Assembly (NCBI RefSeq): GCF_023231945.1
Contig: NZ_JAJLJH010000002.1
Span: 496,001-560,000, forward strand
Reading direction: 5' to 3'
Length of the DNA: 64,000 nt
Source of the DNA: Scleromatobacter humisilvae
GTDB taxonomy: Bacteria > Pseudomonadota > Gammaproteobacteria > Burkholderiales > Burkholderiaceae_C
The notes under the pieces are model-generated. The model did no database searches and was not told where the DNA came from. It saw only the letters and a program-made list of their open reading frames with translations. How positions within the stretch are numbered: position 1 is the stretch's first letter; every line of letters starts with the position of its first letter. Shown here piece by piece: positions 35,123 to 43,608 of the stretch. Position numbers and translations under genes: made by a program.

Positions 35123-36520
35123 ATGAAACTCATCACGGATACGATTGCACCACGCGCTGGCGCGGAGGTCGCGGTTGACGCCATCCTTTGTTTCAGTGCG
35201 CTCGTGCTTGCGACGTCCACGCTGGCGGTCAAGTCTGCGCGGGTCCCCGAGATCTTCCCGCAGCTGCCGCTGACGCTGGCAAGCGCCGCGATCTTCGCGC
35301 TGGTCATGGCGGCCATGTACGCGCTGGTCGGCCTTTACCGGCCCGGCACCATTTCGCTGGCCGCGACGGTCGGACGCATCACGCTGGCCATGGGCGCCGG
35401 CGGCTTCCTGACGAACCTGGCGATGCGCGCGGTCGGTGTGCCCGAATCGCTCGCGACGCTGATCCTCACGCTGGTGTACCTGGGCATCGGCCTGCTCCTG
35501 ATTCGCACCGGGGGCAACGTGATGCGCCGGGTGTCGCCCCTGGCGCGCGTGCTGATCGTCGGCACCGGGCCCGAGGCCTACGAGATCGCCCGCGAGCTGT
35601 CTTGCCAGGGCGAGATGTCGCGCGACGTCGTCGGCCTGTTTCCGTCGTGCGGCGGCCCGTCCGCGCCCGAGCTCTCCGGCTCTGGCCTGCACGTGTTCCC
35701 CGAGAACGCGTCCATTCCTGACCTGGTCTCCCTGCACGGCATCCAGGAAGTGATCGTCGCGGTGCGCGAGCAACGGGGTGGCGGCGTTCCGATGGATCAA
35801 TTGCTGGCCTGCCGCATCAAGGGCGTGCCGGTGCTCGATTTCGCCGGCTTCTGCGAGAAGACGAAGCGCCAGGTGCCGATCGACAGCCTCAAGGGCAGCT
35901 GGCTCGTCTACGGGCACGGCTTCGTTCAGGGCAGCGTGCGCACGTTCGTCAAGCGCCTGTTCGACATCGTCAGCTCGATCGTCCTGCTGATGCTGCTGTC
36001 GCCCATCATGATTGCGACGATGATCGCGGTGCCGCTGGACAGTCGCGGCCCCATTTTCTACCGCCAGCGCCGCACCGGCCTCGGCGGCGTCGAATTCACA
36101 TGCCTGAAGTTCCGCAGCATGTTCGTCGACTCGGAGAAGGACGGCGTGGCGCGCTGGGCAGTGCGCAACGACCCGCGCACGACCCGCGTCGGCGCCTTCA
36201 TCCGCAAGACCCGGATCGACGAGCTGCCGCAACTCTTCAGCGTGCTCAAGGGCGAGATGAGCCTCGTCGGCCCGCGCCCGGAGCGTCCCAGCTTCGTGGC
36301 GCAGCTGAAGGACCAGATCCCCTTCTACGACATCCGGCACAGCGTCAAGCCCGGTGTCACCGGCTGGGCGCAAGTGCGGTACCACTACGGCGCGACGTTC
36401 GAGGACGCCCGCCGCAAGCACCAGTTCGATCTGTACTATGTGAAGAACAACTCGTTGTTGCTGGACATCCTGATCCTCATCGAGACAGTGAGCGTCGTGA
36501 TGTTCCGCGAGGGACAGTGA
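35123..36520 (+). CDS. Polyprenyl-phosphate sugar phosphotransferase, PEP-CTERM/XrtA system (EpsB-like)
   Basis: Initiating glycosyltransferase of 465 residues (TIGR03013-like) that loads the first sugar onto undecaprenyl phosphate. Four N-terminal membrane segments (residues about 18-125) precede a Rossmann-like domain (VLIVGTGPEAYEIARELS). A fifth membrane segment (VSSIVLLMLLSPIMIATMIA) then leads into the catalytic bacterial sugar transferase domain, with FYRQRRTGLGG, LKFRSMFVDSE, RKTRIDELPQL and SLVGPRPERPSF. Although essential for the pathway, it is outside the minus-strand locus and divergent from prsK. It is followed after 48 bases by the Tat-exported protein gene on the same strand. 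Confidence 0.92.
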   Translation: MKLITDTIAPRAGAEVAVDAILCFSALVLATSTLAVKSARVPEIFPQLPLTLASAAIFALVMAAMYALVGLYRPGTISLAATVGRITLAMGAGGFLTNLAMRAVGVPESLATLILTLVYLGIGLLLIRTGGNVMRRVSPLARVLIVGTGPEAYEIARELSCQGEMSRDVVGLFPSCGGPSAPELSGSGLHVFPENASIPDLVSLHGIQEVIVAVREQRGGGVPMDQLLACRIKGVPVLDFAGFCEKTKRQVPIDSLKGSWLVYGHGFVQGSVRTFVKRLFDIVSSIVLLMLLSPIMIATMIAVPLDSRGPIFYRQRRTGLGGVEFTCLKFRSMFVDSEKDGVARWAVRNDPRTTRVGAFIRKTRIDELPQLFSVLKGEMSLVGPRPERPSFVAQLKDQIPFYDIRHSVKPGVTGWAQVRYHYGATFEDARRKHQFDLYYVKNNSLLLDILILIETVSVVMFREGQ

Positions 36521-36568
36521 GGCGACGAGAAACGGAACGGCCCAGCACGTTTGAGATCGGAACGATCC

Positions 36569-37222
36569 ATGACTGAACCTGACAAGACCCCTTCGCTTGA
36601 ATCGTCGACCAACTCCGCGCCGGGCAACGGCGCCGGACTGGTCGCCGACGGCCTGAAACGGCGGCGCCTGCTCAAGCTGGGCGCCTCCGGTGCCTCGGTG
36701 GCGCTGACGCTGACCAGCCGCCCCGCGCGCGCATGGCATTGCAACACGACGTCGGCCTGGGGATCGGCGCAGCTCGCCCCGACCGCCAGCACCACGGCGC
36801 GCGAGGGATCGCACGAGATTTCCGACGAGTGCTGGTCGATCACCGAATGGTGCAACAACACCGCCCACGGCAGCCTCGGACAGCCCTGGCCGCACCTCGG
36901 GTGCAACAACACGACGCAGATCAATGCCTACACGGTGGGCACGCTGTACCAGCCGTACGGGGGCATTCCGAGCGGGCTCACCAGCAGCAACAAGCTGATG
37001 GACAAGCTCAAGAATGGCACGCAGTTCCAGAAGTACATGCTGTGCGCGCGGCTGAACGCGAAGTTCGTCACATCCGTTCAGACCTGCCTGCGCAACAATC
37101 TGGTCGACCAGTTGCCGCTGATGGCGGGCGGCAGCTACTCGCCGCCCAACCTCAAGGGCGTCGTTTGGAACCAGACCGACATCATGAACTACCTGACGTC
37201 CAACTGGATGGTGCAGCCCTGA
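36569..37222 (+). CDS. Tat-exported cysteine-containing protein of unknown function (HPr-rel-A cassette)
   Basis: Protein of 217 residues that I do not recognise beyond its context. After a disordered N terminus (about 33 residues) comes a twin-arginine signal, KRRRLLKLGASGASVALTL, with a cleavage-like ARA at the end. The mature part begins WHCNTTSAWGS and has six cysteines (WHC, DECW, TEWC, HLGC, MLC, QTC), many Asn/Thr/Gln and a Trp-rich pattern. Tat use implies folding or cofactor binding before export. It lies 19 bases before the PqqD-like gene and is the likeliest substrate of the modification enzymes that follow. ATG at 36569 is preferred; ATG at 36551 is possible. Confidence 0.7.
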   Translation: MTEPDKTPSLESSTNSAPGNGAGLVADGLKRRRLLKLGASGASVALTLTSRPARAWHCNTTSAWGSAQLAPTASTTAREGSHEISDECWSITEWCNNTAHGSLGQPWPHLGCNNTTQINAYTVGTLYQPYGGIPSGLTSSNKLMDKLKNGTQFQKYMLCARLNAKFVTSVQTCLRNNLVDQLPLMAGGSYSPPNLKGVVWNQTDIMNYLTSNWMVQP

Positions 37223-37241
37223 GGCCTGGCCTGCTTCGCCC

Positions 37242-37529
37242 ATGAACACCTGGTCCAGCGCCGGCCGCGAGCGCTTTCTCGTCCGCTCGTGGAGCGGCGA
37301 CGAGGGTGTCGCCTACGACATGCTCAGCGGCGACACGCATCTGCTCGAACCCCTGGCGCTCGAACTTCTGCAGCGTCTCGAGCCCGACGTCCCGCGCAGC
37401 GCGCGCGCATTGCTGGATGGTCTGGGCGACGTCATCGTGGACGATGCACCCGAGTCCGCGCTGAGCGCGATCGAACAAAGCCTCGAATCGATGCGCCGCG
37501 TGGGGCTGGTCGTCGCGTCTCCGGCTTGA
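37242..37529 (+). CDS. PqqD-related peptide chaperone, HPr-rel-A system
   Basis: Small protein of 95 residues with the PqqD fold pattern: an N-terminal beta segment (FLVRSWSGDEGVAYDMLSGD), then TLLEPLALELLQRL-like helix and a C-terminal helix around ALSAIEQSLESMRRVGLV. PqqD-like proteins bind leader peptides and present them to modifying enzymes, or keep a bound peptide in register. This type is known only as the partner of HprK-related kinase A. Its TGA overlaps the TTG start of the kinase gene (TTGA), so the two are translationally coupled. Confidence 0.8.
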   Translation: MNTWSSAGRERFLVRSWSGDEGVAYDMLSGDTHLLEPLALELLQRLEPDVPRSARALLDGLGDVIVDDAPESALSAIEQSLESMRRVGLVVASPA

Positions 37530-38443
37530 AGGTCGCGCAACTCTCGCAGGACGAACTCGCGCGCCTGTTGCGGCGCGGCGAGTTCCTGCTCGACCTTCCC
37601 CCGTTCGTCGCGCGCGTGCGCTCCGACGTTCCCAGCCTTGTGCGCGACATCGCCGACATGTACGGCGAGTTCGCCGTCTGCGCGCCGGAGGCCTTCGCCG
37701 ATTTCTCGGTGGAAGTCTCGCTCGAACCCGGCCTGCGCCGCTGGTACAAGCCGCAGGCGCGCTTCTACTACGACGACCTGCCCTCGTTCGCGCCGCTGCC
37801 GGCGCAGCAGGCCTTCCCGATGATCGAGTGGGGCCTCAACTGGTGCGTGGCCGCGCACGCCCATCAGTACCTCACGATCCATGCGGCCGTCATCGAGCGC
37901 GACGGTCGCGCAGCCGTGCTGCCGGCGCCGCCCGGCTCAGGCAAGAGCACGCTGTGCGCCGGGCTGATCCAGCGGGGCTGGCGCCTGCTGTCCGATGAAC
38001 TGGCCCTGCTCGACATGGACAGCGGCCTGATCCACGGCATGGCGCGCCCCGTCAGCCTGAAGAACGCATCGATCGCCGCCATCCGCGCGTTCGCGCCGGA
38101 GGCGGTCATGACATCGCCCGTCCCCGACACGGCCAAGGGAACGGTCTCGCTGCTGCAGCCGCCCGCCGCGAGCGTGCGGCGCGTGCGCGAGCCGACGCGC
38201 GCGGCGTGGGTCGTGCTGCCGTCCTACGAAGCGGGCGCCGCTCCCGTGTTCACGCCGCACGGCAAGGAACGCGCGTTCATGACGCTGGCCGAGCAGTCGT
38301 TCAACTACGACATGCACGGCGTGCGCGGATTCGAGGCCATGGGTCGGCTCGTCGAGCAGTGCGAGTGCCTCCGCTTCAACTACGGCCGGCTGGAGGATGC
38401 CGCCGAAGCCTTCGAGCGCCTCGCCGCGACGGGCGCGCCATGA
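37526..38443 (+). CDS. HprK-related kinase A
   Basis: P-loop kinase of 305 residues related to the C-terminal domain of HPr kinase/phosphorylase. Walker A is APPGSGKST at residues 134-142, preceded by HAAVIERDGRAAVLP as in HprK, and GWRLLSDELALLD supplies the acidic residues expected near the phosphate. It lacks the N-terminal substrate domain of true HprK, and its own N-terminal 100 residues are family specific. The natural substrate is unknown, but is thought to be a peptide or protein presented by the PqqD-like partner. A TTG start at 37526 overlapping the upstream TGA gives the family length; the ATG further upstream would intrude into the pqqD-like gene. It overlaps the next gene by ATGA. 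Confidence 0.85.
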   Translation: MKVAQLSQDELARLLRRGEFLLDLPPFVARVRSDVPSLVRDIADMYGEFAVCAPEAFADFSVEVSLEPGLRRWYKPQARFYYDDLPSFAPLPAQQAFPMIEWGLNWCVAAHAHQYLTIHAAVIERDGRAAVLPAPPGSGKSTLCAGLIQRGWRLLSDELALLDMDSGLIHGMARPVSLKNASIAAIRAFAPEAVMTSPVPDTAKGTVSLLQPPAASVRRVREPTRAAWVVLPSYEAGAAPVFTPHGKERAFMTLAEQSFNYDMHGVRGFEAMGRLVEQCECLRFNYGRLEDAAEAFERLAATGAP

Positions 38444-39561
38444 CCTCGTCCACGCTGATCCAGTCCGTCCTGACCGACCCGTCGTCGATCAAGGCCTGCA
38501 CGCCCGCGCAATGGGATCTGCTGGTCAGGCAGGCGCGCCGCGCCAACCTGCTGGCCCGCCTGAGCAGCACCCTGCGGGACGCGGGCCTGATGGCCGCGGT
38601 GCCCGCCGCCCCGCGGCAGCACCTGCACGCCGCCGACGTGATCGCCCGGCGCCAGTCGATCTCGGTCCGGTGGGAACTGCAGTGCATCCAGCAGGCGCTC
38701 GCAGCAAGCGGCGCCCCGGTCATCCTGCTCAAGGGCGCCGCCTACGAGGTGGCGCAGCTGCCGGTGGCGAAGGGCCGGCTGTTCTCGGACATCGACATCC
38801 TGGTTCCACGCGCCCGGTTGCCGGCGGTCGAATCGGCGCTGATGCTGTCCGGCTGGCAGGCCTCGGATCACGACGCCTACGACCAGCACTACTACCGCGA
38901 GTGGATGCACGAGATCCCGCCGCTGCGCCACGTCCGCCGCGATACCACCATCGACGTGCACCACAACATCCTGCCCACGACGTCGCGGGTGCGCGTCGAC
39001 GCGCAGGCCCTGCTCGACGCGGCGGTGCCGTTGGCGGGACACGACGGCGTGTTCGTCCTGCAACCCGTCGACATGCTGCTGCACAGCGCCACCCATCTGT
39101 TCCACGAGGGCGAGTTCGCGAACGGCCTGCGGGACCTGTTCGACATCGACCTGCTGCTGCGCGACTTCGGCCGCGACGCGCGATTCTGGGACGAGCTGAT
39201 CCCCCGCGCCGCCGCGCTGGGCCTGGGCCGCTCGCTCTACTACGCCTTGCAGACGAGCACCGAGATCCTGGGCACGCCGGTTCCGCCCGCGGTGCTGGCG
39301 GCGGCGCAGAGGTGGCGTCCGTCTCGCCCCGTGGCCGCGCTGATGGCCTGGTGTTACCGCCACGCGCTCCAGCCGGCCCATCCCAGCGCGGAGACCGCCG
39401 CCGTCATGCGCGCGCGCATGGCGCTTTACTTGCGCTCGCACTGGGTGCGCATGCCCTTCCACCTGATGGCCTATCACCTGTCGCGCAAAGCCTTGCTGCG
39501 CATGCGCAAAGACGAGCCGGCGGCCACCGCGCCCCAGGCCGACAGGGAACGCGCGCCATGA
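38440..39561 (+). CDS. Nucleotidyltransferase-fold protein (NTP_transf_5 family), HPr-rel-A cassette
   Basis: Protein of 373 residues in the uncharacterised nucleotidyltransferase family PF14907. Core motifs: VILLKGAAYEVAQLPVAKGR, then GRLFSDIDILVPRARL with the Asp-X-Asp metal site, and HPr-rel-type helical C terminus (FLQPVDMLLHSATHLFHEG). Members pair with PqqD/HprK-like proteins and may transfer a nucleotide to a protein or sugar. It is translationally coupled to the kinase by ATGA and closes the cassette; its stop codon lies directly against the hairpin terminator shared with aceA. Confidence 0.8.
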   Translation: MTSSTLIQSVLTDPSSIKACTPAQWDLLVRQARRANLLARLSSTLRDAGLMAAVPAAPRQHLHAADVIARRQSISVRWELQCIQQALAASGAPVILLKGAAYEVAQLPVAKGRLFSDIDILVPRARLPAVESALMLSGWQASDHDAYDQHYYREWMHEIPPLRHVRRDTTIDVHHNILPTTSRVRVDAQALLDAAVPLAGHDGVFVLQPVDMLLHSATHLFHEGEFANGLRDLFDIDLLLRDFGRDARFWDELIPRAAALGLGRSLYYALQTSTEILGTPVPPAVLAAAQRWRPSRPVAALMAWCYRHALQPAHPSAETAAVMRARMALYLRSHWVRMPFHLMAYHLSRKALLRMRKDEPAATAPQADRERAP

Positions 39562-39595
39562 AAAAGACCCATCCGTTGCTCAAGACGGATGGGTC
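39561..39595 (-). terminator. Rho-independent terminator of aceA (bidirectional hairpin)
   Basis: Stem GACCCATCCGT/ACGGATGGGTC (39566-39576 with 39585-39595) around an 8-base loop. On the minus strand the stem is followed by TTTTT (39565-39561), a canonical terminator for isocitrate lyase. On the plus strand it also follows the nucleotidyltransferase stop codon immediately, though with only a poor T-tract. Confidence 0.88.
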
Positions 39596-39652
39596 TCGTT
39601 GTCATGCCGGTCGACCGCCGGTGCGGGCGATCGACCCGGCGGACGCCACGCC

Positions 39653-40951
<1,299 letters not shown>

Positions 40952-41044
40952 GTTGGTTCCTTCGGGTGGCAAGACAAGCTGATGAAAAAGAGGTGTTCGT
41001 TGGGATCAAGCGTATTCCTCTTGCGTCCGAAATGGAAGACTTAT

Positions 41045-41058
41045 GTCTTATATAAGAC
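41045..41058. promoter_or_regulatory. Perfect 14-base palindrome upstream of aceA
   Basis: GTCTTATATAAGAC is a perfect palindrome lying 94 bases upstream of the aceA start, with an additional AAGACTTATG repeat half beside it. A small dimeric regulator could bind it. Since it is AT-rich, it may also coincide with a -10 region of the divergent gene. No regulator gene is adjacent. Confidence 0.5.
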
Positions 41059-41119
41059 TAAAGATGTCGGCTATGCGAATCAACGAGTTAGAGTTCTCGT
41101 TTCGCGATGCGGCAAGCAA

Positions 41120-41136
41120 TTTCCCATCATGAGAAA
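41120..41136. promoter_or_regulatory. Near-palindrome in the aceA/agmatinase intergenic region
   Basis: TTTCCCATCATGAGAAA is a 17-base imperfect palindrome (one mismatched pair). With the 41045 palindrome it sits in the 381-base divergent region 40952-41332, which otherwise shows no gene and no strong sigma-70 pair. It could be a second operator. Confidence 0.3.
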
Positions 41137-41332
41137 CTTTGCTGCGACGCACCACGCCACCTTTCCGCAATGTGGAACGCAGTGCCCGATGCGAAATTGA
41201 CGCTTTCCGAAGGCTGGATTCGCGCTCCGCAAAGCCCGGCGCGGCCCGCGCGGAAGGCCCTCGGCCTATGATTCGCGCCCTCAGCCCGCCTCAGGACGGC
41301 CAAGGCGCTGACGTCCCGTTCAAAGGTCGCCC

Positions 41333-42259
41333 ATGACCGCATTTCCGTACCTGTCGCACGCCGGCTTCCTCGGCGCTGCCCCGGCCTCGTCCGAGCACTC
41401 CTTCGCCGTCGCCGGTGTCTGCTGGGACGGCTCGGTCACCAACCGCCCCGGCGCCCGCTTCGGCCCGCGCGCGATCCGCACCGCCAGCCACATGCTGTGC
41501 GACGCGACGCATCCCTGGTTCGACGTCTCGCCGACGCCCTTCGTCGGCGACGCCGGCGACCTCGCGCTGCCCAACACGGGACTCGAGGGCATGCGGGCGG
41601 CGATGCCCGCGCAGGTCGCGCCGCTGATCGCCGCGCACCAGATGGCGTGGCTGGGCGGTGACCACTCCATCACGCTGCCGCTGCTGCGCGCCTACCGCGC
41701 GCACCATGGCCGGCCGCTGGCGGTCGTGCATTTCGACGCGCACTGCGACACGTGGACGAATCACTTCGGCGAGCCGAGCGGCCACGGCACCTGGGTCTAC
41801 GAGGCCATCCAGGAAGGCCTGGTCGTGCCCGAATGCATGACGCAGTTCGGCATCCGCTCCGCGGGCGAGCGCGCCGCGCGCGAGTACGTGCGCGACCAGG
41901 GCGGGCTGATCTTCACGGCGCGCGACCTGCGCGGCCTCGCGAGCCCGGCACAGCTGTCGCCTTTCGTCGACCAGTTCCGCGCGCGCTGGGAGGCCCACGG
42001 CCAGCCGCCGCTGTACCTGAGCTTCGACATCGACGCCCTCGACCCGGCCTACGCGCCCGGCACCGGCACGCCCGAGCCGGGCGGCCTCAGCACGGCGCAG
42101 GCGTTCACCTTGCTCGAGGAGCTGAGCACCCTGCCCTTCGTCGGCATGGACTGCGTCGAGGTCGCGCCCGTGTACGACCACCAGGAGCTGACCTCGCTGG
42201 CCGCCGCGCAGATCGTCTGGACGTGGCTGGCGGGCCGGGTCAAGGCAACACGGAACTGA
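41333..42259 (+). CDS. speB: Agmatinase / ureohydrolase family protein
   Basis: Manganese ureohydrolase of 308 residues. Metal ligands are visible as His111 (GGDHS), Asp135, His137 and Asp139 (HFDAHCDTW), and Asp232 and Asp234 (SFDIDALDP). The family-typical GTGTPEPGGLS follows. Most likely agmatine to putrescine plus urea, feeding the putrescine genes further on; guanidinobutyrate or guanidinopropionate hydrolysis cannot be excluded, since these subfamilies differ little in the core. Start ATG at 41333 has a weak ribosome-binding site. It is divergent from aceA and 121 bases before the hemerythrin gene. Confidence 0.87.
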   Translation: MTAFPYLSHAGFLGAAPASSEHSFAVAGVCWDGSVTNRPGARFGPRAIRTASHMLCDATHPWFDVSPTPFVGDAGDLALPNTGLEGMRAAMPAQVAPLIAAHQMAWLGGDHSITLPLLRAYRAHHGRPLAVVHFDAHCDTWTNHFGEPSGHGTWVYEAIQEGLVVPECMTQFGIRSAGERAAREYVRDQGGLIFTARDLRGLASPAQLSPFVDQFRARWEAHGQPPLYLSFDIDALDPAYAPGTGTPEPGGLSTAQAFTLLEELSTLPFVGMDCVEVAPVYDHQELTSLAAAQIVWTWLAGRVKATRN

Positions 42260-42380
42260 CACATTTCGCGGTACGGAAACCGCCGTCGCCGTTACACCTT
42301 TTCCGGGGAAAAGATTGTTGCGAAAGCCCGCGGGCCATGCGATGCTGAAGTCAACCCACCGCCCTACTCGAGGAGATGCC

Positions 42381-42920
42381 GTGAACGAAACCCGCTCCAA
42401 CGACACCCCGATCGCCAACGCCTTGCCGGTGCTCGACCGACTCGATGCCACGCACAAACAGATGCGCTACTGGCTCGGCGAGCTGCAGAGCCTGGTCAAC
42501 CACATGGAAGACCGCGGCTGGGACACCTGGGCGCGCGATCACGCCCGTTCGGTGATCGACTTCTTCTCGCACACGGCGCGCCAGCACCACGTCGACGTCG
42601 ACCGCCAGATCTTCCCGCTCATCGCCGGCCGCGGCGACCCGTCGCTTGAGAGCAGCGTCGACCGCCTGCGCCAGGACCAGGGCTGGCTCGAGGAGAACTG
42701 GCGCGAGGTGCTGGCCCAGCTGCAGCCGGTGGCCGAAGGCTTCGGCGGCTATGACATCGACATGCTGCGCCATGCCTCCGACGTCTACGCGGCGCTGCTG
42801 CTGGAGCATCTGGCGCTCGAGCAAGGCCACGTGTTCCCTGCCGCACGCGCGTCCGCCGACGTCCAGCTGAAGGCGATGGAGGTGCGCCGCGCCGATTCGG
42901 TGCTGAGCCCGGCCGCCTGA
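42381..42920 (+). CDS. Hemerythrin HHE cation-binding domain protein
   Basis: Non-haem di-iron protein of about 179 residues. Repeated histidine pairs set up a four-helix bundle: ATHKQMRYW, FFSHTARQHHVDVD, and LLLEHLALEQGHVFP, with a carboxylate between. Such proteins sense or buffer oxygen, NO or iron. GTG at 42381 is the preferred start because AGGAG lies six bases before it; ATG at 42315 or 42342 would extend the reading frame with no such site. Its function in this setting is unknown. A GC-rich hairpin follows the stop codon. Confidence 0.82.
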   Translation: MNETRSNDTPIANALPVLDRLDATHKQMRYWLGELQSLVNHMEDRGWDTWARDHARSVIDFFSHTARQHHVDVDRQIFPLIAGRGDPSLESSVDRLRQDQGWLEENWREVLAQLQPVAEGFGGYDIDMLRHASDVYAALLLEHLALEQGHVFPAARASADVQLKAMEVRRADSVLSPAA

Positions 42921-42927
42921 CGCACGC

Positions 42928-42945
42928 GGGCCGGCGAGCCGGCCC
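42928..42945. terminator. GC-rich hairpin between convergent hemerythrin and Lrp genes
   Basis: GGGCCGGC/GCCGGCCC stem with a 2-base loop, lying in the 27-base gap between two convergent stop codons. There is no T-tract on either strand, so termination may be Rho-dependent or partial. A very similar hairpin occurs at 57190-57210. Confidence 0.5.
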
Positions 42946-42947
42946 CT

Positions 42948-43433
42948 TCAGTCGTCCATCGGCAGCGCGGTCGTCTTCTTGACGGTACGCAGCACCAGCA
43001 TCGAATTCGAGCGCTCCACGCCCGGCAGCCGCATCAGGACGTCGGTGTGGAAGCGTTCCAGATCCTCGGCGTCGCGGTAGGCGAAGCGGATCAGGTAGTC
43101 GTTCGCGCCGGCGACGTAGAAGCAGTCCAGGATCTCCGGCGACTCCTTGACCGCCTGCTCGAATTCCTCGAGCAGGTTGTTGCTCATCGTCGCCAGGTTG
43201 ATGATGGTGAAGCTGACCCCGCTCTGCCCCACCAGCTTCGGGTTGAGCAGCGCCACGTAGCCGGCGATGACGCCGGTGTCCTCCAACTGCTTGACCCGCC
43301 GCAGGCAGGCCGACGGCGACAGGTGCACGCGCGCCGCCAGCTCGACATTGGACAGCCGCCCGTCGTTCTGGAGCTCGTTCAAGATGCTGCGATCTATCGC
43401 ATCCAATTGCAGGGATTTGGGGATTTGGCGCAT
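42948..43433 (-). CDS. Lrp/AsnC family transcriptional regulator
   Basis: Feast/famine regulator of 161 residues. The N-terminal helix-turn-helix is ILNELQNDGRLSNVELAARV followed by LSPSACLRRVKQLED, and the C-terminal RAM domain has DCFYVAGANDYLIRFAYRD. It is divergent from an omega-aminotransferase gene and probably controls it and itself in response to an amino acid. ATG at 43433 gives a length normal for the family but lies inside a candidate operator with no good ribosome-binding site, so a start further upstream (frame open to 43541) is not excluded. Confidence 0.9.
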   Translation of the reverse strand: MRQIPKSLQLDAIDRSILNELQNDGRLSNVELAARVHLSPSACLRRVKQLEDTGVIAGYVALLNPKLVGQSGVSFTIINLATMSNNLLEEFEQAVKESPEILDCFYVAGANDYLIRFAYRDAEDLERFHTDVLMRLPGVERSNSMLVLRTVKKTTALPMDD

Positions 43434-43473
43434 GAGATGCGAATGGAACTGGATTCCTTCGCATGATATTGCG
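43429..43473. promoter_or_regulatory. Two related dyad sites in the Lrp / aminotransferase intergenic region
   Basis: CGCAT-GAG-ATGCG (43429-43441) and CGCA-TGATAT-TGCG (43460-43473) are inverted repeats of similar form, their centres about 31 bases (three helix turns) apart. Lrp proteins often bind such phased sites. The first overlaps the annotated Lrp start codon, which fits autorepression. Confidence 0.5.
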
Positions 43474-43608
43474 TTTTCAGGGGTTTGCCCTGCATCATCC
43501 TGCGTGCACATTGCGCGGCCGCCCCGATACAGTCGACTCATCGGTTAGCCCACATCGATGACAGCGCGACGACAGCGCCCTCTCTCCGACCGAACCCGAA
43601 AGCCCGCC

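Noticed and set aside
36551-36569. Longer start for the Tat protein.
   Set aside because: The extra six residues add nothing and the ATG at 36569 is better spaced for the neighbouring genes.
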